From positions 115,384 through 179,383 of the forward strand of contig NZ_JAUASX010000010.1 of assembly GCF_030345715.1 (NCBI RefSeq): 64,000 nucleotides of DNA. Reading direction: 5' to 3'. This DNA comes from Solimonas sp. SE-A11. GTDB lineage: Bacteria > Pseudomonadota > Gammaproteobacteria > Nevskiales > Nevskiaceae. Within the stretch, counting starts at the first letter, position 1. Each line of letters starts with the position of its first letter. Positions 1 through 11,240 of the stretch are shown in pieces. Made by a program: the position numbers and the translations under genes. A model generated the notes under the pieces. The model saw nothing but the letters and a program-made list of their open reading frames with translations. It did not search any database and was not told the DNA's origin.

Positions 1-447
1 CTGGGCATCATGGGCCGGGCGCGCCGGCACCACCACCGCGCGGGCACCCTGCGCCTGGGTGATGATCGGGTAGACCGCGAAGGCGTGCTGCGAGAACAGC
101 GCGGCGCGGCCGGGGCCGAGGAACACGCGGCCCAGCAGCTCGATGATGTCGTTGGAGCCGTTGCCCAGGGTGACGCGCTCCGGGGCGATGCCGCGGAAGT
201 CGCCGATAGCCTTCTTCAGGCGGAAACCACCGCCGTCCGGGTACAGGGCCAGGTTGCCGCCGGCCACGGCCTCGGCGATGGCGGCCTTCACCGCCGGGCC
301 GGGGCCCAGGGGATTTTCGTTGGACGCCAGCTTGATCGCGTCGGCGATGCCCAGGCGGCGCTGCAACTCTTCCAGCGGCATGCCCGGGGCGTAGGCCTCC
401 AGGCTCAGCACGCCGGTGGCGGCGTTCTTCAGCAGGGGTGAGGTCAC
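1..447 (-). CDS. hisC: Histidinol-phosphate aminotransferase, N-terminal 149 codons (gene runs off the window)
   Basis: PLP-dependent class I/II aminotransferase that converts imidazole-acetol phosphate to histidinol phosphate. HisC2-type copies beside pheA may also transaminate aromatic keto acids. The visible N-terminus contains the family signature SNENPLGP at residues 42-49 and a glycine-rich LYPDGGG stretch shortly after. I chose the GTG at 447 because the reading frame is open from there to the window edge, a GAGG sits just upstream and it lies 8 bp after the pheA stop. The PLP lysine lies outside the window. Position directly after pheA matches the serC-pheA-hisC2 arrangement I recall from Pseudomonas. 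Confidence 0.88.
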   Translation of the reverse strand, partial: MTSPLLKNAATGVLSLEAYAPGMPLEELQRRLGIADAIKLASNENPLGPGPAVKAAIAEAVAGGNLALYPDGGGFRLKKAIGDFRGIAPERVTLGNGSNDIIELLGRVFLGPGRAALFSQHAFAVYPIITQAQGARAVVVPARPAHDAQ

Positions 448-455
448 GTTCGTCC

Positions 456-1550
456 TCAGAAGGGGGCAGTCGGGTAGGACCCGAGGATCTTGAAGTAGGC
501 GGCGGCCGCGCGGACCTCTCCCAGCACCGACTCGATGCGCGGGTCCAGTGCGTGGCCGCGGAAGTCGATGAAGAAGTAGTAGTCGCGCACCGCCGCACCC
601 TTGACCGGCCGCGACTCGATGCGCGTCAGGTCGATGTTCTCGCGGGCGAAGGGCTGCAGCAGCTTGAACAGCGCGCCCGGGTTGTTGCGCTGCGCGGTCA
701 TCACCACGGAGGTGACGTCGTCGCCGGTGGGCGACGGATCGTGCTTACCGATGATCAGGAAGCGCGTGGTGTTGTTGGGATCGTCCTCAATGTTCGAGGC
801 CAGGATATTCATGCCGTAGAGCCGCGCCGCCTGCTGGCCGGCGATGGCCGCCCCGCCCTTCTCGCGGGCGATCAGCACCGCCTGGGCGTTGCTGGCCACG
901 GTCTCCTTCTCGGCCTTGGGCAGGCGCGCGTCGAGCCATTTGCGGCACTGCGCGAAGGACTGTTGGTGCGAGTAGATGTGGGTGATCGCCTCCACCGAGG
1001 TCTCGGTGGATAGCAGGCAGTGATGGATCGGTAGCGTCACCTCGCCGCAGATGCGCAGCGTGGTCTGGGCCAGCTCGTCCAGCGTGTGGCTGACGATGCC
1101 GCCCAGCGAGTTCTCCACCGGCACCACGCCGTAATCGGCATTGCCGGTCTCGACGTCGCGGAATATTTCGTCGATGGCCGCCACCGGGCGCGCCGTGATG
1201 CTGTCGCCGAAGTGCTTCAGCACCGCCGCCTGGGTGTAGGTGCCCTCAGGCCCCAGGTAGGCGATCTTCAGCGGCGATTCCAGCGACAGGCAGGCCGACA
1301 TGATCTCGCGCATCAGCCGCGCCACGGTCTCGTCGGTCAGCGGGCCGGTGTTGCGCTCCATGGCGCGGCGCAGCACCTCCGCCTCGCGCGACGGGCGATA
1401 GTGGTTGCCGGTGCTGTCGCCCATCCGTTCCTTGATATGGGCGACTTCCTGGGCGATGCGCGCGCGCTGGGAGATCAGCGCCTGGATCTGTTCATCCAGG
1501 GAGTCGATCCGGGTGCGGGCCTGGGCCAGTTCGTTGTTCATGGGTGCCAT
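456..1550 (-). CDS. pheA: Bifunctional chorismate mutase / prephenate dehydratase
   Basis: Catalyses chorismate to prephenate and prephenate to phenylpyruvate in phenylalanine synthesis. The 364-residue protein has an AroQ-type mutase helix bundle (about residues 1-90), a prephenate dehydratase domain beginning at IAYLGPEGTYTQAA and including the TRF motif (NTTRFLII), then a C-terminal ACT domain with the ESRP phenylalanine-binding motif (RIESRPVKG), so feedback inhibition by phenylalanine is expected. Length is normal for P-proteins. Met1 and Met4 are both possible starts and neither has a clear ribosome site. Followed 8 bp later by hisC; upstream lies a repeat-containing gap to serA. Confidence 0.96.
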   Translation of the reverse strand: MAPMNNELAQARTRIDSLDEQIQALISQRARIAQEVAHIKERMGDSTGNHYRPSREAEVLRRAMERNTGPLTDETVARLMREIMSACLSLESPLKIAYLGPEGTYTQAAVLKHFGDSITARPVAAIDEIFRDVETGNADYGVVPVENSLGGIVSHTLDELAQTTLRICGEVTLPIHHCLLSTETSVEAITHIYSHQQSFAQCRKWLDARLPKAEKETVASNAQAVLIAREKGGAAIAGQQAARLYGMNILASNIEDDPNNTTRFLIIGKHDPSPTGDDVTSVVMTAQRNNPGALFKLLQPFARENIDLTRIESRPVKGAAVRDYYFFIDFRGHALDPRIESVLGEVRAAAAYFKILGSYPTAPF

Positions 1551-1617
1551 AACGAAAACAGGGAGCGCGATTGTACGCGCTCCCCGCTCATGCCCCTAGC
1601 CCTTCCAAGACCAGGCA

Positions 1618-1692
1618 GTCCGCGAATGAACGCAAATAAACGTAAATTAATATTCCGGCCTATTCGCGTTCATTTGCATCCATTTGCGGACC
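1618..1692. repeat. Dispersed palindromic repeat, copy 1 (GCGAATGAACGCAAA family)
   Basis: The gap between serA and pheA holds an imperfect inverted repeat whose left arm reads TCCGCGAATGAACGCAAAT and whose right end reads CATTTGCGGA. A second copy with the same arms lies at 16328-16414 upstream of ubiG. Both are about 75-87 bp and lie in intergenic DNA, as expected of a REP or MITE-like family. No coding capacity. Confidence 0.75.
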
Positions 1693-1708
1693 GATTTGCT
1701 GCTTAGGC

Positions 1709-2884
1709 TCAGCGGGCCGGGATGCAGCGCACCGACAGCACGCCCTGGATGGCCTGGAGCTCCTCCACCACGTCCTGGGCGCAACCGGAGTCCACGTCCA
1801 CGATGGTGTAGGCCAGGTCGCCGCGCGACTTGTTGAGCAGGTCGGCGATGTTCAGGTTGCGCTTGGCCAGCGTCGTGGAGATCTGGCCCACCATGTTCGG
1901 CACGTTCTCGTTGACGATGCACAGGCGGGTCTTGCCCGGCAACAGCGCCATGACGGCCTCGGGGAAGTTGACCGAGTTGCGTACGTTGCCCAGTTCCAGG
2001 AACTCGCGCAACTGGTCGGCGACCATCACGGCGCAGTTGTCCTCGGCCTCGCCGGTGCTGGCGCCCAGGTGCGGGGTGGCGATGACGCGCGGGTGGCCCT
2101 TCAGCGCGTTGCTGGGGAAGTCGCAGACGTAGGCGTGCAGGCCGCCGGCATCCAGGGACTCGATCACGGCCTTCTCGTCGACGATGGCCTCGCGGGCGAA
2201 GTTCAGGATCACGCCCTTCTTCGGCATCAGCTTCAGGCGGTCGGCGTTGATCAGGCCGCGGGTGGCGTCCAGCAGCGGCACGTGCACCGAGATGAACTGG
2301 CTCTTGGAGACCAGATCGTCCACCGACAGGGCCTGGCGTACGCCGGAGTTCAGCTGCCAGGCGTTCTGCACCGTCATGGCCGGGTCATAGCCGTAGACCG
2401 TCATGCCCAGCTCCAGGGCGGCGTTGGCCACCTTGACGCCGATGGCGCCCAGGCCGATCACGCCCAGGGTGCGGCCCGGCAGCTCGAAGCCAACGAACTT
2501 CTTCTTGCCATCTTCCACGGCCACATGCATGGCCTTGTCGTCGCCTTCGAGCTTCTTCACGAAGTCCAGGGACTGCGGGATGTTGCGGGCTGCCAGGAAC
2601 ATGCCGGCCAGCACCAGCTCCTTCACGGCGTTGGAGTTGGCGCCCGGGGCGTTGAACACCACCACGCCACGCTTGGACAGGGCGGCGACCGGGATGTTGT
2701 TGGTGCCGGCGCCGGCGCGGCCGATGGCCTTGATGCTGGCCGGGATGTCGATCTTGTGCATGTCGGCCGAGCGCACCATCACGGCGTCCGGGTTGGACAT
2801 CTCGGAGGCGACTTCGTAACGCTCGCGCGGCAGGCGCTCGAGGCCGAGGACGGAAATGTTGTTGAGGGTCTGGACCTTGAACAT
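1709..2884 (-). CDS. serA: D-3-phosphoglycerate dehydrogenase
   Basis: First step of serine synthesis: NAD-dependent oxidation of 3-phosphoglycerate to 3-phosphohydroxypyruvate. The 391-residue protein carries RAGAGTNNIPV early in the substrate domain, the Rossmann motif GVIGLGAIGVKVAN, the catalytic Arg region ILNFAREAIV and the catalytic His in TPHLGASTGEAE. It ends with an ACT domain (NVPNMVGQISTTLAKRNLNI), consistent with serine regulation. It lies between serC and pheA on the same strand, separated from both by repeat-bearing gaps, so it may be transcribed separately. Confidence 0.95.
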   Translation of the reverse strand: MFKVQTLNNISVLGLERLPRERYEVASEMSNPDAVMVRSADMHKIDIPASIKAIGRAGAGTNNIPVAALSKRGVVVFNAPGANSNAVKELVLAGMFLAARNIPQSLDFVKKLEGDDKAMHVAVEDGKKKFVGFELPGRTLGVIGLGAIGVKVANAALELGMTVYGYDPAMTVQNAWQLNSGVRQALSVDDLVSKSQFISVHVPLLDATRGLINADRLKLMPKKGVILNFAREAIVDEKAVIESLDAGGLHAYVCDFPSNALKGHPRVIATPHLGASTGEAEDNCAVMVADQLREFLELGNVRNSVNFPEAVMALLPGKTRLCIVNENVPNMVGQISTTLAKRNLNIADLLNKSRGDLAYTIVDVDSGCAQDVVEELQAIQGVLSVRCIPAR

Positions 2885-2887
2885 GGA

Positions 2888-2999
2888 TTTTCTCGAGAAT
2901 CGGGATTAGAGAATCGGGAATAGGGAATCAGGAATCGTCAGAAGCGAAGAAACAGGGGTGTTTTTTTACGATTCCCCATTCCCCATTCCCGATTCCCGT
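2888..2999. repeat. GATTCGGGAAT-type inverted repeat cluster between serC and serA
   Basis: The serC-serA gap is made of short repeated units: GAATCGGGA and AGGGAATCAGGAAT on the left, and ATTCCCCATTCCCCATTCCC on the right. The two halves are complementary and can form a long hairpin around a T-rich centre (TTTTTTTACG). This looks like the GAATCGGG-type intergenic repeat I recall from Xanthomonadaceae. It may also act as a terminator for serC, which is transcribed leftwards... toward lower coordinates away from it, so more likely it sits in the serA leader. Confidence 0.55.
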
Positions 3000-3004
3000 C
3001 TTGA

Positions 3005-4087
3005 TCAGCCGCGCGTCCGCGCGAACTCTTTCATGTATTCAACCAAGGCATTGACACCCTCGATGGTCATCGCGTTGTACAGGCTGGCACGCATGCCGCC
3101 CACCGAGCGGTGGCCCTTGAGACCCGACAGGCCGGCAGCCTTGGCTCCCTTGAGGAAGTCGGCGTCCAGCTCGGCGTTGGCCAGCACAAAGGGCACGTTC
3201 ATGCGCGAGCGGTCGGCCTTGGCCACCGGGTTGCTGTAGAAGTCCTGGCTGTCAATATAGTCATACAGCGCCTTGGCCTTGTTCGCGTTGCGCTCGCCCA
3301 CGGCAGCCAGGCCGCCGTTGTCCTTGATCCACTTGAACACCAGACCCGACACGTACCAGGCGAAGCACGGCGGCGTGTTGAGCATCGACTCGTTGTCGGC
3401 CATCTGCTTGTAGTCGAAGATGCCCGGCGTCAGCGGCGCGGCGCCACCGATCAGGTCCTCGCGCACGATCACGATGGTGATGCCCGAGGGGCCGATGTTC
3501 TTCTGGGCGCCGGCGTAGATCAGGCCGTACTTGCTGATGTCGATCGGGCGCGACAGGATGTTCGACGACATGTCGGCTACCAGCGGCACGCCGTTGGTCT
3601 CCGGCTCCTGGTGGAACTCGACGCCGTGGATGGTCTCGTTCGGCGTGATGTGCACGTAGGCGGCGTTCGGGTCCAGCTTCCAGTTCTTGACGTCCGGGAT
3701 GTTGGTGAACTTGTCGCCCTCGCTGCTGGCGGCGATGTTGACCTTGCCGTACTTGCCTGCTTCCTTGGCAGCCTTCTTGCCCCAGTCGCCGGTCAGCACG
3801 TAGTCGAAGCCGGTCTTGCCGCGCAGCAGGTTCATCGGCAGGAAGGTGAACTGGCCGGTGGCGCCACCCTGCAGGAACAGCACCTTGTAGTTGGCCGGGA
3901 TGCCGGCGATCTCGCGCAGGTCCCTCTCGGCTTCCTGGGCGATGCTCATGAATTCCTTGTCGCGGTGCGACATCTCCATGACCGACATGCCCGAACCGCG
4001 CCAGTCCAGCAACTCGGCTTGCACCTGCTCAAGGACTACCAGCGGGAGGGTCGCGGGGCCGGCGCTGAAATTCACGATACGCTTCAT
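3005..4087 (-). CDS. serC: Phosphoserine aminotransferase
   Basis: PLP enzyme converting 3-phosphohydroxypyruvate plus glutamate to phosphoserine, and acting in the same way in pyridoxal phosphate synthesis. Starts MKRIVNFSAGPATLP; the PLP lysine lies in YAGAQKNIGPSG, and GHRSVGGMRAS near the C-terminus is the usual phosphate-binding Arg region. I prefer the ATG at 4087 (360 residues, family length) because AGGAG lies 7 bp before it; an in-frame ATG two codons upstream almost touches the ribosome site. The next step enzyme serA is 120 bp downstream. Confidence 0.95.
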   Translation of the reverse strand: MKRIVNFSAGPATLPLVVLEQVQAELLDWRGSGMSVMEMSHRDKEFMSIAQEAERDLREIAGIPANYKVLFLQGGATGQFTFLPMNLLRGKTGFDYVLTGDWGKKAAKEAGKYGKVNIAASSEGDKFTNIPDVKNWKLDPNAAYVHITPNETIHGVEFHQEPETNGVPLVADMSSNILSRPIDISKYGLIYAGAQKNIGPSGITIVIVREDLIGGAAPLTPGIFDYKQMADNESMLNTPPCFAWYVSGLVFKWIKDNGGLAAVGERNANKAKALYDYIDSQDFYSNPVAKADRSRMNVPFVLANAELDADFLKGAKAAGLSGLKGHRSVGGMRASLYNAMTIEGVNALVEYMKEFARTRG

Positions 4088-4159
4088 GGTCATGCTCCTG
4101 GGCAATGAGATAACTGATTTTTCTTTAGCAGAATCGACGAGCGTCGCTTCCGTACTGCT

Positions 4160-4558
4160 TTAATTCCATCTCTCTACATCAAGATTCGGCACGCCCGCAA
4201 AAGCCTGCGGCCGGTCCGTCACCAGCACCAGCTGGTGGGACAAGGCCGTGGCCGCCACCAACAGGTCGTAGGCGCCTATCTTCTCGTCCATCTGCTGCGC
4301 ATAGGCCGCCAGCGTCACCGCCTGCTGGGTCTCTGCCACGTCGAAGGCGATCACCTTCACGTTGGCGAAGAATTCCTTCAGCAGCTTGGCATAGCGCGCC
4401 TGGGCCCGCGGCTGCGCCCGCAGCGCCGCCTCGGCTTCCATCCGGGTCACCGCCGCCACCGCGATATCGCTGGGCTTGAGCTTGGACAGCTTCAGCACCA
4501 CCGGCAGCCGCCCCTTGATGGCGCCCGCGATCACGTCAGAGTCCAGCAGGTACTTCAC
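4160..4558 (-). CDS. PIN-domain ribonuclease toxin, VapC type
   Basis: 132-residue PIN-domain protein, predicted Mg-dependent endoribonuclease toxin. The acidic residues of the fold are visible: LLDSDVI (Asp at 6/8), TRMEAEAAL (Glu), GAYDLLVAATAL (Asp) and LVTDRP (Asp). The GTG start at 4558 overlaps the antitoxin stop codon by 4 bp (GTGA), which is the usual translational coupling in vapBC operons. A longer reading frame upstream is only the shadow of the antitoxin gene. The target RNA cannot be told from sequence. Confidence 0.88.
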   Translation of the reverse strand: MKYLLDSDVIAGAIKGRLPVVLKLSKLKPSDIAVAAVTRMEAEAALRAQPRAQARYAKLLKEFFANVKVIAFDVAETQQAVTLAAYAQQMDEKIGAYDLLVAATALSHQLVLVTDRPQAFAGVPNLDVERWN

Positions 4559-4806
4559 CAGCGCGTTTCCGCCGGGCCACCCAGGTGCTCGCGCCAGGCC
4601 TGGAAATCCAGGGTGTCCTGCGCCAGCTCCGGGGCCGGGTTGCGGAAGTGCGCCAGCAGCGACTCCGGCCAGTCCTTTTCCTCGTTCCGCGCCAGCCATT
4701 CCTGCACCGCCATGGAAATCAGGCGATTGCGCGTGACGCCCGCCCGCTCGACCGCCTTGTTGAGGCGCTCCACGGTGGCATCGTCAAAATGAACGCTGAA
4801 ATTCAT
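4555..4806 (-). CDS. Ribbon-helix-helix antitoxin, VapB/CopG type
   Basis: 83-residue protein beginning MNFSVHFDDATVERLNKAVE followed by GVTRNRLISMAVQEWLA, the sequence pattern of a CopG-like ribbon-helix-helix DNA-binding domain. The C-terminal half (LLAHFRNPAPELAQDTLDF) would wrap the toxin. It precedes and overlaps the PIN toxin gene. A perfect inverted repeat sits in its promoter, so autorepression is expected. The family assignment (VapB by context) is inference. Confidence 0.82.
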   Translation of the reverse strand: MNFSVHFDDATVERLNKAVERAGVTRNRLISMAVQEWLARNEEKDWPESLLAHFRNPAPELAQDTLDFQAWREHLGGPAETRW

Positions 4807-4812
4807 GAGCTT

Positions 4813-4843
4813 ATTTTATCACCTAACAGGACATGTTAGTCAA
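4813..4843 (-). promoter_or_regulatory. Promoter and operator of the vapBC-type operon
   Basis: Read on the minus strand: TTGACT (4843-4838), 17 bp, GATAAA (4820-4815), ATG 9 bp later. Between the two boxes lies the perfect inverted repeat CTAACA-5 nt-TGTTAG (4823-4839), ideally placed for repression by the RHH antitoxin. Seen directly; the role is inferred. Confidence 0.6.
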
Positions 4844-4884
4844 TACTGCGCAACGGAATCAGCCCACTAGCCTACACTTAAGAG

Positions 4885-5225
4885 ATGAAGCCCATCCGCA
4901 CCAAGCTATCCGATCACTTGGAGGTCAATGGCTGGGATGTCGTGCGGATCGAGCATGAAGACCTGGACTTGTGGGCCTATGAAATCTGGGAATTGGCTTC
5001 GCGCTGGGCGCCCAAGGCGCCCTGGCCTTCCTGACCTTCCTGGCTGATCCGCAGTGGGATGGCCCACGCCCACAGAGCAGCGCCGTTTGGGCTATTGGCG
5101 CCTGCAGACGACTCCCGAAAGACCGCCACGAAGCCCAGGCAGCCGGTCTGATCTACAGCAGCGCCTCGAAGGCCGACTTCGAATCCCTGCTAGACGCCCT
5201 GGAACAACTCAGGCGCCCCCGGTAG
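4885..5225 (+). pseudogene. Small conserved-looking gene with a -1 frameshift, unknown function
   Basis: An ATG at 4885 opens MKPIRTKLSDHLEVNGWD and runs to ELASRWAPK, then meets TGA at 5032. If one C is added to the CCC run at 5011-5013 the frame continues APQGALAFLTFLADPQWDG and ends at TAG 5223-5225, giving about 113 residues ending FESLLDALEQLRRPR. The protein-like character on both sides of the slip argues for one gene with a recent frameshift or a base-calling error. Its end overlaps the convergent antiporter gene by 17 bp. Family not recognised. Confidence 0.6.
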
Positions 5226-6867
5226 CGGCCGGCAGCCGCAGCTGCTCCACCATGCTGCGGGCAATCTCGCGCTCGCCCATGACGATGAAGCTGGCGCCGC
5301 GCTTGCGCAGGTAGTCGACCTCGGCGTCGGAATGCGCGCGGGCGAAGATCGGCAGCTCGGGCTGCACGCTGCGCGCCTGCTGGATCACCTGCCCGGCCTC
5401 GAAGGCATTGGGCACGGCCAGGATCAGGGTGCGCGCCTTGGTCAGCTGGGCCGACTTGAGGGTGTTGGGCTGGGCAGCATTGCCGACCAGCACGGGGATG
5501 CCCAGCTCACGCAGACGCTGCACCCGCTCGTCGTTCTCCTCGATCACCAGGAAGGACTGCCCCTGTGCCTGCAGCGTCTCGGCTACGGCGCTGCCGACGC
5601 GGCCGTAGCCCACCAGCACGACGTGGTCGGAGATGACCGGCGTGAAGGCACCGACGGCCCGCACCTGGCCCCAACGGCGTTCAAGCCGGTCGGAGATGAT
5701 GAAGAAGAACGGGTTGGCGATGATCGAGAAGATCGCCGCGGCCAGGATCACGTCGCGCGCGGGCTCGGTCAGCAGCCCCAGGTCCACGCCCAGCGTCGCC
5801 AGGATGAAGGAGAACTCGCCGATCTGCGCCAGGCTGGCGGCAATGGTCAGGGCGGTGCCGCGGGGATACTTGAAGGCCAGCACGATCACCATGGCGGCGA
5901 TGGACTTGCCCAGTACGATGATCAGGAAGGCCGCCAGCACCAGCCAGGGCTGCTCGACCAGAATCTCCGGGTTGAACAGCATGCCCACGGAGACGAAGAA
6001 CAACACGGCGAAGGCGTCGCGCAGGGGCAGCGTCTCTTCCGCCGCCTCGGAGCTGAGCTCGGACTCGCTCAGCACCATGCCGGCGAAGAACGCACCCAGT
6101 GCGAAGGACACGCCGAACAACTGCGCCGAGCCGAAGGCGACGCCCAGCGCCACGGCCAGGACCGCCAGGCGGAACAACTCCTTGGAACCGGTACGTGCAA
6201 TGACATGCAGCACCGCCGGGATCAGGCGGCGACCGACGATCAGCATGAAGGCGACGAAGCCGGCAACCTTGGCCAGGGTCAGCAGGATGGCGCCGAGCAC
6301 GCTGGTCTCGCCGCCGCTGGGCGAAGGCTCGGCCTTGCCGCCCAGAACGCCGGCGAGCACCGGCAGCAGCACCAGGGCCATGACCATGGCCAGGTCCTCG
6401 ACGATCAGCCAGCCGACGGCAATGCGCCCGCGCGTGGTCTCGATCTGCCTTCGTTCTTCCAGGGCACGCAGCAGAACCACGGTACTGGCGACCGACAGCG
6501 CCAGGCCGAAGACGAAGCCCTGACCCAGCGGCCAGTCGACGGCCCAGGCCAGCGCGATACCCAGCACCGTGGCCACCGCCATCTGGACGATGGCGCCGGG
6601 AATGGCGATACGTTTCACCGCCATCAGGTCGTCCAGCGAGAAATGCAGGCCAACGCCGAACATCAGCAGGATCACGCCGATCTCGGCCAGCTCGGTGGCC
6701 AGACCAGGATCGGCGACGAAACCAGGGGTGAAAGGACCGACGACAATGCCGGCGAGCAGGTAACCGGCCAGGGGTGGCAGGCGCAGGCGGTTGGCCACAG
6801 CACCGAACACAAAGGCCAGTACCAGACCCATGACGATAGTGGCGATCAGGGGTGTATGGTGCGGCAC
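5209..6867 (-). CDS. Kef/YbaL-type monovalent cation:proton antiporter with RCK (TrkA-N) domain
   Basis: Inner-membrane CPA2 antiporter of 552 residues. About 12 hydrophobic segments occupy the first ~400 residues, starting LIATIVMGLVLAF and including GVGLHFSLDDL typical of Kef proteins. A cytoplasmic NAD-binding domain follows (HVVLVGYGRVGSAVAE). The tail GASFIVMGEREIARSM resembles E. coli YbaL, so I favour YbaL over glutathione-gated KefB/C. The GTG at 6867 is preferred because AGGGA lies upstream and the N-terminus then matches the family; an upstream extension to 6999 looks non-coding. Substrate is not determined. Confidence 0.85.
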   Translation of the reverse strand: MPHHTPLIATIVMGLVLAFVFGAVANRLRLPPLAGYLLAGIVVGPFTPGFVADPGLATELAEIGVILLMFGVGLHFSLDDLMAVKRIAIPGAIVQMAVATVLGIALAWAVDWPLGQGFVFGLALSVASTVVLLRALEERRQIETTRGRIAVGWLIVEDLAMVMALVLLPVLAGVLGGKAEPSPSGGETSVLGAILLTLAKVAGFVAFMLIVGRRLIPAVLHVIARTGSKELFRLAVLAVALGVAFGSAQLFGVSFALGAFFAGMVLSESELSSEAAEETLPLRDAFAVLFFVSVGMLFNPEILVEQPWLVLAAFLIIVLGKSIAAMVIVLAFKYPRGTALTIAASLAQIGEFSFILATLGVDLGLLTEPARDVILAAAIFSIIANPFFFIISDRLERRWGQVRAVGAFTPVISDHVVLVGYGRVGSAVAETLQAQGQSFLVIEENDERVQRLRELGIPVLVGNAAQPNTLKSAQLTKARTLILAVPNAFEAGQVIQQARSVQPELPIFARAHSDAEVDYLRKRGASFIVMGEREIARSMVEQLRLPAATGGA

Positions 6868-7008
6868 AGCATGGGTCCCTTTTAGTTCGTGGGACCCGGA
6901 GCGTGTCCCCGGGCCCGCTGGATTCGTCGGCGCCCCCGTGGACCCCGCCCCTGCTCCTTCTGATCGCAAAACCAGCGCCAAGTTCGGCGCCGGTCTCACA
7001 TGTCCTGC

Positions 7009-9765
<2,757 letters not shown>

Positions 9766-9857
9766 ATGCGAGCCTGCGTCCGCCTTGCGCGGAGCCGCGA
9801 TTTATGTCTAGGAATTTGTCGATAGATTCTAACATAAACCGGGGGCCGGATGGGCCT

Positions 9858-9887
9858 CCGGGCAGGGGCGGCCCGCCCCCTGCCCGG
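9858..9887. terminator. GC-rich hairpin between the PepSY gene and gyrA
   Basis: Perfect 11-bp arms CCGGGCAGGGG / CCCCTGCCCGG with an 8-nt loop, 28 bp after the PepSY-domain gene on the minus strand. No U-tract follows, only GGTTTATG some 18 nt later, so it is at best a weak or factor-dependent terminator. Confidence 0.4.
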
Positions 9888-9914
9888 CACCCGGAAAACT
9901 GCACAAATCCGCGT

Positions 9915-11240
9915 CTAGCGACGGCGGCGCAGGGCCAGCCCGAACAGCGCCGCCAGCATGCCCAGCAGGGCCCCGGCGCTCAGCACGGCATCGCGCCAGG
10001 CCTTGCCCAGGAAATCCAGCAACTGCCATTTGTGCAGGCTGGAAAACGTCCACTGCTCGGCCACGTCCAGCGCACCGACCCGCGCCGCCACCTGGCCGAA
10101 CGCGGTATCGACAAAGGCCAGCCCCTGGGGCTGCTCCACGCGCCAGACCGGCAGCCGCTTGTTGGCAAAGCCGTACTCCGGCGAGAAGCCGGCCTGCCGC
10201 GTGGCGGAACTGACCGGCGGCGTGCTGGCCAGCCACTGGGCCAGTTCCGCGTCGCCGCCCGCCAGGCGCTCGCCGCTGCGGGCGTCGTACAGCGCCAGGC
10301 TCTGCGGCCCGAAGCGGGCCCGCCACACCGCCCTGTCCTCGGCCAGCGGCAGCAGGGTCAGGGCGCGAGCGCCCTCCAGCTCCGCCGGCCAGGCCAGCGG
10401 CCCCTGCACCGTCGGGCTGATGCTCGCGGGCACCGGCTGCAGCAACGGTGACAGCCGCAGCAGGTGGAACAGGCCACTGACCGAGAACATCAGCACCGGC
10501 ACCCAGGCTGCCCAGGCCAGCAGCCGGTGGCGCCGGCGCATGGCAGGCGCGCCGGGGCGCGCCCGCCGGCCCAGCAGCATCCCGATGCCCAGCATGGCCA
10601 TGGCCAGCACGCTGCCGACCGCCGCCAGGATCAGGCCCAGCCGCAGGCCTTCGACACCCTCTAGGAAGTCCAGGGTATGGACGGTCTGGAACAGCGTGAG
10701 CAACACGCGCTTGCGCCGGTCGGTCAGCGAGGCCAGGCGGTCCTCGCCGGTATGGACGTAGGCGGTCAACCCTCGCTCGTCGGCGAACTCCACGCGCCAG
10801 ACCGGTAGCAGCCGGTTCACCGCCGGGTACTCGCGGTCGTACTGCGTGATGTGCCGCACCTCGCTGAGCGACGCCGACTGCAGGCCGGTGTAGTGCCGCG
10901 CCAGTTGCACGGCACGCACCCGGTCGGCCTCCGGCACGGGCTCGCCGGTGTCGGCATCGACGTAGCGCAGATGCTGCCGGTCTGGCGAAGCGATTTGCCA
11001 CAGGCTCTGCCCGCCCTGCGACAGCAGGCGGACGATACCGGCCGGCTCGGCCTCCAGCAGCGCCGATGGCGCCTGTGCAGGCAGCGCCAGCGGCTCTCCG
11101 GGCGGCGGCGCGAAGGCCGCCGCCCGGGGATTGGTCCAGGACATCAGCGGGTGCAGCAGGCCCGACGCGGCCCACAGCAGCAACGCGACGCCGGCCAGCA
11201 GCGACAGCCGCCGGTGCCAGCGGGAAACCGCGGCGAGCAT
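9915..11240 (-). CDS. PepSY-associated membrane protein
   Basis: 441-residue inner-membrane protein. The N-terminal membrane segment (LSLLAGVALLLWAASGLLHP), a central pair of hydrophobic segments (LGLILAAVGSVLAMAMLGI and LLAWAAWVPVLMFSVSGL) and a C-terminal one (LLGMLAALFGLAL) enclose periplasmic PepSY-like regions with repeated LPVWRVE motifs. Proteins of this kind are commonly encoded beside TonB-dependent metal or siderophore receptors and are thought to help cytoplasmic-membrane passage or siderophore reduction. The start codon overlaps the end of the receptor gene upstream, so the two are translated together. Confidence 0.8.
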   Translation of the reverse strand: MLAAVSRWHRRLSLLAGVALLLWAASGLLHPLMSWTNPRAAAFAPPPGEPLALPAQAPSALLEAEPAGIVRLLSQGGQSLWQIASPDRQHLRYVDADTGEPVPEADRVRAVQLARHYTGLQSASLSEVRHITQYDREYPAVNRLLPVWRVEFADERGLTAYVHTGEDRLASLTDRRKRVLLTLFQTVHTLDFLEGVEGLRLGLILAAVGSVLAMAMLGIGMLLGRRARPGAPAMRRRHRLLAWAAWVPVLMFSVSGLFHLLRLSPLLQPVPASISPTVQGPLAWPAELEGARALTLLPLAEDRAVWRARFGPQSLALYDARSGERLAGGDAELAQWLASTPPVSSATRQAGFSPEYGFANKRLPVWRVEQPQGLAFVDTAFGQVAARVGALDVAEQWTFSSLHKWQLLDFLGKAWRDAVLSAGALLGMLAALFGLALRRRR

